64,000 nucleotides of DNA from Crambe crambe. Taxonomy: Eukaryota > Porifera > Demospongiae > Poecilosclerida > Crambeidae. The notes under the pieces are model-generated. The model was given only the letters and a program-made list of their open reading frames with translations, ran no database searches and was not told the origin of the DNA. Below are positions 57,408 through 64,000 of this stretch, piece after piece. A program made the position numbers and the translations under genes. Where the stretch lies: positions 6,276,582-6,340,581 of the forward strand of contig OZ004583.1 in NCBI GenBank assembly GCA_963924555.1. Direction: 5' to 3'. The first letter of the stretch is position 1; each line of letters begins with the position of its first letter.

Positions 57408-57662
57408 CTATGACTCACCACCATCAAGTGTCCATGTGCTTGAGAGACCTGACTGAAAATCAACTTCTGGATCTTGGTGGAGCTCTTGGATTGTACTGGC
57501 CAAATCTCAAGAAGATGAAATACCTCTGTAAAGAATTAGTGGAAGCCTGGTTAAATGGAGCTGACAATGTCCTTGCAACTAGCGGTCAGCCCACTTGGAG
57601 GAGTTTGATAAAAGCTCTAGACGAGATCGGTCAGAAAGGAACAGCTGACAAAATATCAAAAT
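57408..57662 (+). CDS. Gene B exon 14: C-terminal death domain
   Basis: Eighty-five codons, phase 1-1, CCTGCAG to GTGAGTAT. VSMCLRDLTENQLLDLGGAL, LVEAWLNGADNVLATSGQPT and WRSLIKALDEIGQKGTADKI: a death domain almost identical to gene A exon 15 (M to K is the clear difference). Low divergence indicates constraint on the downstream partner interface. Confidence 0.85.
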
Positions 57663-57730
57663 GTGAGTATAAATTATTACCTAATGACACAGTCACGACA
57701 GCAACTGTTATATACTGTATCTTGTTTTAG

Positions 57731-57908
57731 CACTGCAGGGTACTACTTCATCTGATTCTTCTGAGCTCTTCCATAGTGGAACATCAAAATCTAGTGAGTT
57801 TAATAACTATGGGGCTTCTTAATTTCTACTTTGGCCACAGTATCACACCCTCTCTCAAATATAACTATTCATCTACATGTACTTTCCTTTGTTTTCATTA
57901 TAGTGTGA
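57731..57908 (+). CDS. Gene B exons 15-16: C-terminal tail and stop
   Basis: Exon 57731-57793 (LQGTTSSDSSELFHSGTSKS) follows TGTTTTAG. After the donor GTGAGT and the acceptor at 57903 the frame gives Met and a TGA. The alternative frame CDEEADFMNLFE is also open, as in gene A. Confidence 0.45.
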
Positions 57909-58172
57909 TGAGGAAGCTGACTTCATGAACCTCTTCGAGTAATAGTTTCCTCATGCAAATTTTCTTTTTGCTTGAAGCTTCAAAAGTTGAACTTCATTAA
58001 AATTAATGTGACTTTTGTGTATGTAAATTTCATTTCTTTGGTACTATGTGCATATTCAGTTTCTACAACTACATGTACTTCAACAGAAGTAAGACTCCAC
58101 TTTCACTGACACAGTGATTATATCTGCCTCAAGCTCAGCTCTTCATGAATGATCCAACAGGATGGCTGACCC
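57794..58172. other. 3' flank of gene B
   Basis: Matches the 3' flank of gene A and part of copy 0 (around 1620-1760), then ends where the next mobile element begins. No gene seen. Confidence 0.5.
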
Positions 58173-58389
58173 TTGAATTCTGACCTTTGACCTTGGCGGG
58201 AAAATTGGATCGCGCGGGAAATTTGTTTCACAGCTTATCAGTGTATTCCCTGTACTGTATAGTTAGTGACAGCTGATCAGTGAGACTCAGGACCTCTTGA
58301 TGGATTGTATACCACCGGTAAATAGTTCCAAGTTGAAGAATAATAGCTAATAGATATGCAATCACTTTTATTTCAGAGTGAAAACCAAG

Positions 58390-58647
58390 AAAATGATAAT
58401 GAACATTCTAGTAGTTGGTTTAAATGTCCACAATGTAGACAGCACGTTTGCATTCAAGCAAGGACTCAATCAGCACTGGAAAGGCATCCACCACCATTCT
58501 CTTGACACACTTGCTGCACCATCCTGCAATAAAAAGGGAAAGATGTCATTAAAGCTGGATAAAGTGCCTCGATTTTCATATCCTTTTGACAGCTGTGAAT
58601 GCAATCCTTTCATTAATGTTCTATATACAGCTAAGTGCACACTGTAA
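58390..58647 (+). pseudogene. Frameshifted C2H2 zinc finger segment
   Basis: One frame reads WFKCPQC and an adjacent frame continues DSTFAFKQGLNQHWKGIHHH, so the Cys pair and the His pair of a classic C2H2 finger lie in different frames, one base apart. It was probably the N-terminal DNA-binding part of the element's protein. Confidence 0.55.
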
Positions 58648-59379
58648 AACTGACCATGACATGGATTTAGGTTAGCATTACTACTATCTTGCCGGACTTG
58701 GGAGGGATAACCATAGGATTCAATCAGGAAATGGATAGCTTGGGGTGTTACACATGCAATTGCTTGCTAGAGTGCTAAGGCAACCGTACTATAGCTATTA
58801 TATATCCCACCTGATTGGCTAGAATCCTAGTGCAGTATTACTATAGCCGTAGCAACTATCATGGCAGAATCCACTTCTACCTCCGAGTATCCTTGCATGC
58901 CCATACGATAGGTACTGCCTAGGCATGTGCGAGTGGACTGGCTGTCTCGGGGCTTTCGGCAAGTCTCCACCCACATCTGCAGTCATTTACAGACAAAGTT
59001 CCTTGGCGAGCGTGCATGTATTGCTAGCAACAAGCTCTTCAGCTCCCCGGCCCCAAGTCCACAGCCATAGCTGAGTTAGAACGAAAAATGCATTACATTT
59101 TGAATGTGCCTCTGAGAAAGAGCTAGCAAAGGGATAGTTCCACAGAACTAGATTTTGCCATACTGGGAGCTCCATCACTATCATGGTCTCTTTATTATCT
59201 CAAGGAATAACTAGCTATAGAAAAGACAATTTGTAGAAAAGAGGCCATTATAATAGAGATGCATTTCACTTGGCCTGGGGGAGGCCAATATTACAGTTTA
59301 GGAGTAAATGTACTAGGTGGGATATATGTTGTTATTAGATGCTGTGGGCTGTTGGGTCTCGTTATTTTTCAGCCTCTAC

Positions 59380-60400
59380 AACATGGTTACATTAGGTCTA
59401 AGGAAGTTTGAGTGCCAGTCATTTAAGGAATTCCTGAAGTGGAAGGAAAAAGAAGAGGAAGACAACAACACATTCTATGCTCCATCAACTTGGAAAAAGC
59501 CATTCACTACCATTAATAATACTGGTTGGTATAGTGGAACCTCCCACAAACTCAATGGGACCTATGCCAGTTTGGATATGTAAAATGACATGTGAAACAA
59601 ATGCTTCCTTTATGGAGCCAGCATTTAATACACAGCTGAATAAGAGTGGTTGGATATATATGAGGGTTTGGTATTACAGGGCTCACAATAACACCCTATC
59701 ATTGTCCACACATGATAATATAAAATCAGTTTTAAATGTATAGCAGGCAGAAAATGACTGGACTTGACTGGAAAATGTCCTGTGACTGACTGTTATTGTG
59801 AGCTCTGGTATTATACACATTCTTGACCTATGTCTTATGTAAGCAGGATATACGTAGGTACTATTACTCATGTTGCCGAGATGGAAAATCCCGTAGGAAT
59901 GGCTGGACAAAGCGTAAAACTAATGAACAGAGAGGTCAAGGAGGCAAAAAGCCTTCCAGGAAGTTGGATGGCACATGCATCTCAAGAATTTATGTCACTA
60001 CTAGTGGGCAGCATGACAAAGTCAAAGTAGTGTATCCACCAGTACATATAAATTATTCACTTTCAATTGAAGGCATATCCCTTTGCCACGGAGCACTCAA
60101 AGTGAGGTTTTGGACAAGCTGCAAAGGGGAATTTCAGTGGATAGGATAATGGAAGGTAATAACTATAGGAAAACAATTAGTTGCTTTTTGAAAGCAGTGA
60201 AACTACAGTCTCCAACTGTTACAATCAACACTGCTATGACAGATGATGGTAAAATCTAAGGGTTGATCTTTCATTAGTACATAGCTAATACTTGTCATTA
60301 GATAATACTGGCTGGTCTGCAACTCAAAATGTTTATGGGAAGGCTGTGAAACATCTTCTATGTAAATGGCATGTGGACCAGTGAGTTCGCCATAACTTAA
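59380..60400 (+). pseudogene. MULE-like transposase fragments
   Basis: Pieces include FECQSFKEFLKWKEKEEEDN, then in 59857-60060 RRYYYSCCRDGKSRR with later KPSRKLDGTCISRIYV and KVVYPPVHINYS, a Cys/His pattern like the FLYWCH/WRKY DNA-binding domains of MULE proteins. At 60299-60384 DNTGWSATQNVYGKAV and HLLCKWHVDQ resemble the C..WHVD end of the MULE transposase domain; a stop follows directly. The catalytic Asp residues cannot be placed. Confidence 0.45.
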
Positions 60401-61506
60401 ATACACGACCTATTGTAATACAGAAGTTGGCAAAAAAATCTACATCGGCTAGTTAAAGATCCGGTCAGGAAGGTTGATATTTATCAGATGCTACATATTT
60501 TACTGAACAACCAGCATCAAACAGAATTTCAGCAGCTATTGGAGAAATTTCTTGATCACTACAAGCAAATTGAGCCTGCATTTATTGAGTACTTTGAGAA
60601 TTTTTATAGCCCACGCATGCAGTGATAATGTTTATAATCATATTAGCTAGTCATTAGTTTCCATAGCTACCACTGTTGTCTTGTACAGAAAAGTGGGCTA
60701 TGTGCTTTAGAAAATTTGAGCATGCTGACACTGATACGAATATGCACATTGAAAGGTTAGTCAGCTCAGGCATGCTACACCACAATTATACTGAATATGC
60801 AACAGAGCTAGCTTATTTGCTTCCATAGCATCCAGTACCAGTGATGAGGGAGTGAGTGTAAGCATTAGTTCCACAAGTACGCATGAAAATGGTAAGGAAA
60901 TCATTGCTAGAGGTATCCACTGTAACAACACTATAATTGGTACTAACTAATTCTTCTTAAGTGAGTACCCCTTACCATTCAACTTAAAACATTTTCAAAA
61001 GTAATAAACCACGTACCTAATTTTTGACCCATAAATTAGCTAATAGGGGGTATGTATGTACTTAGGTGATGAGATGAGGCTATCCAAATGTCAGGAACAG
61101 TATCACCGATGGTTTACACCCAAATAACTTAAATCATCTGCAAGCAACTCTTCCATATAAAATTATTACTGCAATATTGGAAAAAGTACTCAAATCAATA
61201 GAGTCAGCACTACCCCTACAGAAAGCTGTGTAACAGTTAATACTTTCAAGCAATCCTTTCTAGTTGTACCAGGTCAAAACCATGATAAACAGATGCAGTT
61301 TTATAGAACTACCCAAAAATGTGGTCGGAAAAGAAAGGATACTCTGAGGTAAGAATTAAAGCCACATCACACATTGACATAGAACTTTGCTATTAAATTA
61401 CAGAATGGTTGATCCAACCAAGAAGATCAAATTACTGGATGCTCTGAATAATGATTGCCAGGAGGTACAATTAGCTATGCATGTGCATGTACTGAAATAA
61501 TTGTAG

Positions 61507-61830
61507 TTGGAAGCCATGGAAACAAGTAAATCTGCAATAAAATCACCAGTTCACGATCTTTACCGACTTTGGGATCCAAACCAGCTTCTATACAAAGGGA
61601 TGCAAAAGGTAAGTATCTTGGAACTATCATTTCCACAAAATTTTCATGACACTACAGGAAAGAGACCAGGAAGGTGTGGCCTATGTGAGGGATGCAAGGC
61701 ACCAAATTGTGGACAGTGTACATATTGTCTAGATATGACACGTTTTAGTGGACCTGGACGCAAGAAGAAAGCCTGCATTCTTCGCAAATGTCAAGCTATG
61801 GTGTTACTATCACAGCAGTCGGTACGTATT
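61507..61830 (+). CDS. CXXC zinc finger fragment in the mobile element
   Basis: The sequence CGLCEGCKAPNCGQCTYC, followed by LDMTRFSGPGRKKKACILRKC, holds all eight Cys of the CXXC domain (C-x2-C-x2-C-x4-C-x2-C-x2-C ... C-x4-C) as in DNMT1, MLL and KDM2-type proteins; RFSG stands where KFGG is usual. CXXC domains bind unmethylated CpG. A mini-intron (GTAAGT at 61609, acceptor at 61668) would join GMQK to RPGRCGLC in frame. It is part of the decayed element by position. Confidence 0.7.
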
Positions 61831-61993
61831 AGTGGCAATCATAGCCCAAAGCAACCCGAGATTCCATGCCCAATTTCACTTCTCCCTTATGCAGGCTCTT
61901 AATTTTATCTGCATGTATAATATCTGTACAGAAAGGCAAAAGGCCCCACTTCAATTATCTTTTTTTAGGGGATGGATGTCCCACTAACTAAGG

Positions 61994-62552
61994 AAACCTC
62001 AAGTCAACGCTGCAAATGGAGACAAGACTAAAATCTTACAACTGGCTGGCAAAGAGGAAAACATACCAGTATGTCATATATTCTTATAATATAAGTTCAT
62101 GTATTTACATTTATTTACAGCCACCAAATTCACTTACTATTTTTTTGCAAAGTGGACGTCGAAAGGTGCATCGAGTACTTGGAGATGGCAACTGCATGTT
62201 TCGTAGCATATCTCACCAGCTCTTTGCTACACCCAACAAACACTTTGAAGTCCACTCCCTGCTGGTGAGGTTTGAGTCGAAGAATAGCCACATTTTTTCC
62301 CCTCTGTTAACAGAAATCAATGCACCAGGTATGATAAGACATATTGCACAGATGTTACAATCAGGAGTCTGGGGGACTCATGTTGAAGTACTTGCAGCAG
62401 CAATTTACTTTCAAATTCCTGTGTACATTCTCAAAGCTTCCCAAAATCAGAATAGATGGGAAGTCTTCCGTCCACCAGGACCAATGCAGAACTTCAAGTA
62501 CCAACTGTATCCTGAAATAGACATTGAAGGAGAAGACTTCAACACACTATGA
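61994..62552 (+). CDS. OTU-type cysteine protease domain in the mobile element
   Basis: The main part (62121-62551) contains KVHRVLGDGNCMFRSISHQL, with the D-G-N-C catalytic Cys context of OTU proteases, and later GMIRHIAQMLQSGVWGTHVE VLAAAI, the WGxxxEVxAAA block. Close to the end, where the catalytic His is usual (HY/HF before a hydrophobic pair), the sequence reads GEDFNTL, so the His seems replaced by Asp and activity is doubtful. A 52-base intron (62069-62120) would join the upstream frame ILQLAGKEENIP to PPNSLTIFLQ with correct phase. OTU domains are common passengers in transposon-encoded proteins. Confidence 0.7.
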
Positions 62553-62691
62553 CAGCATAATATCTGAAACTAACACCAGACCTGTCATAGAGGAGGCTCA
62601 CATCGACTGCACACACTTTAATACAGTAGTACTAGACTGATATACTCTTGCCACGCCCATAGTCTAGATGGGGTCAAAGGTCAGAATTCAA

Positions 62692-64000
62692 CCACCCCAG
62701 GCACTTCCGGAACTCCATCACATGCACATACCACACATGCCACCATTTGCTTGTTGCGAGATTCAGGTAGGCAAATTATTTACTAACCTCCGTCAGGCTA
62801 AAGTTTACAAGCTTTTATTTTTTGTCAGATCGTGGGAGGATGATCAGGACTGAATTGGTGGACTTGTGGAAATCACGAGTCCGGTATCTGAGGCAGTATT
62901 ACTGCTTCCAAGGCCACAAGCCAAAACAGAGAAGCTACTCGGCCATTTCCCGCCATGTCTGGTTCATTCCTTTCATTTTGACCTTATGGTGGTTGTTGAT
63001 AGCAGTCATCTTTTTGTATGCTCTCAAGATGGAGCATTTATTGAATTCAGGTATGAATTACGGTTTGGTAGCTATATACTAGGGCAATGGGCAACATTTG
63101 AGTCACAGCCAGCAAGCCAGCAAGCTAGTATTCCTATAGGCTTTTTGAGCTGATACTCATTTGTGCTTCAACTCCAGGAGAAGATTTTGCTGTTGATTGG
63201 CAGGCAGCTACATACATGAAAGCTCTAATGCTTTCCACAAAGCACTTGGATAGATAGCTAAAGCCTAGTGCCTACAATCCAATCACCTAGACTACCCCCT
63301 AAGACTGTAGAAATCAATCAAGGCACTATTCACGACACATGGACACATACCACATAAGCCACACACGCCTAACCTGGGTTGGATTCCTAATTGATATGGG
63401 TTGGGCTACCCGGATTGGAATCGGGTTAGAACCCCCGTGCTTTATATAGACACATATACTAATGCCTGGGGCATTTTGGAGTCTAGACCTTGATATACAT
63501 TTACAATTTGAATGAGTCATGACCTGAGAGTCAGCTCACTTGCTCCGCTTGCTCGCTAATTTTAGTTGACTCCTAAGTTTTTTAATGCGGCTGCACCAGA
63601 ATAATGCTATAAAGCTAGAGGTGAATGTAAGGCTGAGCGCACCTCCCTCATGTCAGTGAATTCTGATGAGGCATTTCTTCCTGTCTACTATGGACCACCA
63701 CCTACATAGGCCAATATGATTACTTCCTGTCTACATACCACCACCTACTCATTTATGTTTATTTAGCTGAGTGTCCAGCATGGTGGTCAGTTATAATTAT
63801 GGTTGTTTATCTAGGGAGGCAGGGTATTTATTATACTAGGGTCATGTGCAATATTTGACTGCAAGTGAAGCTTTTACTTTTAGAGTTGATAGACTCCAAC
63901 TTATTTTCACTACCCCTTAAAAATGTTGCTGTTGTGTGTGCCACAAAGCACTTGGCTGAGGCTACAAGGTCATAGTCCTCCTTGTGGGAGATTAATTTGA
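62692..64000. other. Right flank, no gene assigned
   Basis: Two overlapping open frames around 62822-63153 look partly coding-like (WKSRVRYLRQYYCFQGHK in one, LFVCSQDGAFIEFRYELRFG in another), with a possible exon before them (62692-62766, ending CCEIQ before GTAGGC), but I cannot assign a family or choose between the frames. From 63200 to 64000 nothing is recognised. Confidence 0.35.

Larger units (their letters stand above)
58173..62691 (+). mobile_element. Decayed MULE-like element carrying CXXC and OTU domains
   Basis: A perfect 20-base inverted repeat, TTGAATTCTGACCTTTGACC at 58173 and its complement at 62672-62691, encloses 4.5 kb in which all recognisable coding pieces are on the + strand. 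I see no clear target duplication. The pieces are, in order, a frameshifted C2H2 finger (58400-58500), a segment FECQSFKEFLKWKEKEEEDN (59400), a FLYWCH/WRKY-like segment (59850-60060), a transposase fragment HLLCKWHVDQ (60350), a CXXC finger (61660) and an OTU domain (62160). Multiple stops show that it is dead. The MULE assignment rests on remembered patterns. Confidence 0.55.

Overview
The window looks like nuclear DNA of an early-branching, probably marine, animal. A demosponge such as Amphimedon is my best guess, but nothing here proves the species. The reasons are AT-rich sequence, many short GT-AG introns, dense MITE-type repeats, and a gene combining death-fold modules, a ROC-COR (ROCO) GTPase and an N-terminal 2A-like ribosome-skipping peptide. 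There are no operons, ribosome binding sites, tRNA or rRNA genes that I can see.

The core is a tandem family on the + strand. Bases 1-817 (open to 921) are the broken 3' end of one copy (copy 0). Gene A spans 6121-30901 (17 exons; the joined exons give 1691 codons plus stop). Gene B spans 37485-57908 (15 exons; 1541 codons plus stop). Both models stay in frame across every splice junction. Protein order is: short leader with a hydrophobic stretch ending in the 2A motif, a small acidic exon, proline-rich linkers, six death-fold exons of symmetric phase 1, one large ROC-COR exon ending in Cys-rich pairs, one or two linker exons, a C-terminal death domain and a short tail. The segments before gene A (about 2950-6120) and before gene B (about 31580-37100) are duplicates of each other, and carry an orphan death-fold exon, repeats and promoter blocks.

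The most striking signal comes from comparing A with B. Introns between the death-fold exons are almost identical (5 differences in 635 bases in one). The exons they flank differ heavily, and nearly all exon differences change amino acids (19 replacement against 1 silent codon in one exon). One death domain (exon 8) is nearly invariant. This is the pattern of a diversifying recognition or signalling protein, so a role in innate immunity or self-recognition is a reasonable inference.

Mobile DNA makes up much of the rest. A 6.06 kb element (9616-15674) in an intron of gene A has about 70 bp hairpin-bearing terminal inverted repeats and a clean 9 bp target duplication. It carries a decayed RecQ-like helicase (+) and a decayed DUF6589-type protein (-). 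A second decayed element (about 58173-62691) holds a frameshifted C2H2 finger, MULE-like transposase fragments, a CXXC zinc finger and an OTU protease domain. Pogo/Tigger-like transposase remnants lie at 24742-26518 (-). Many TA-flanked MITEs and foldback palindromes are scattered through the introns. Two minisatellites, a 117 bp unit (16 copies) and a 28 bp unit (about 20 copies), are expanded only in unit B.
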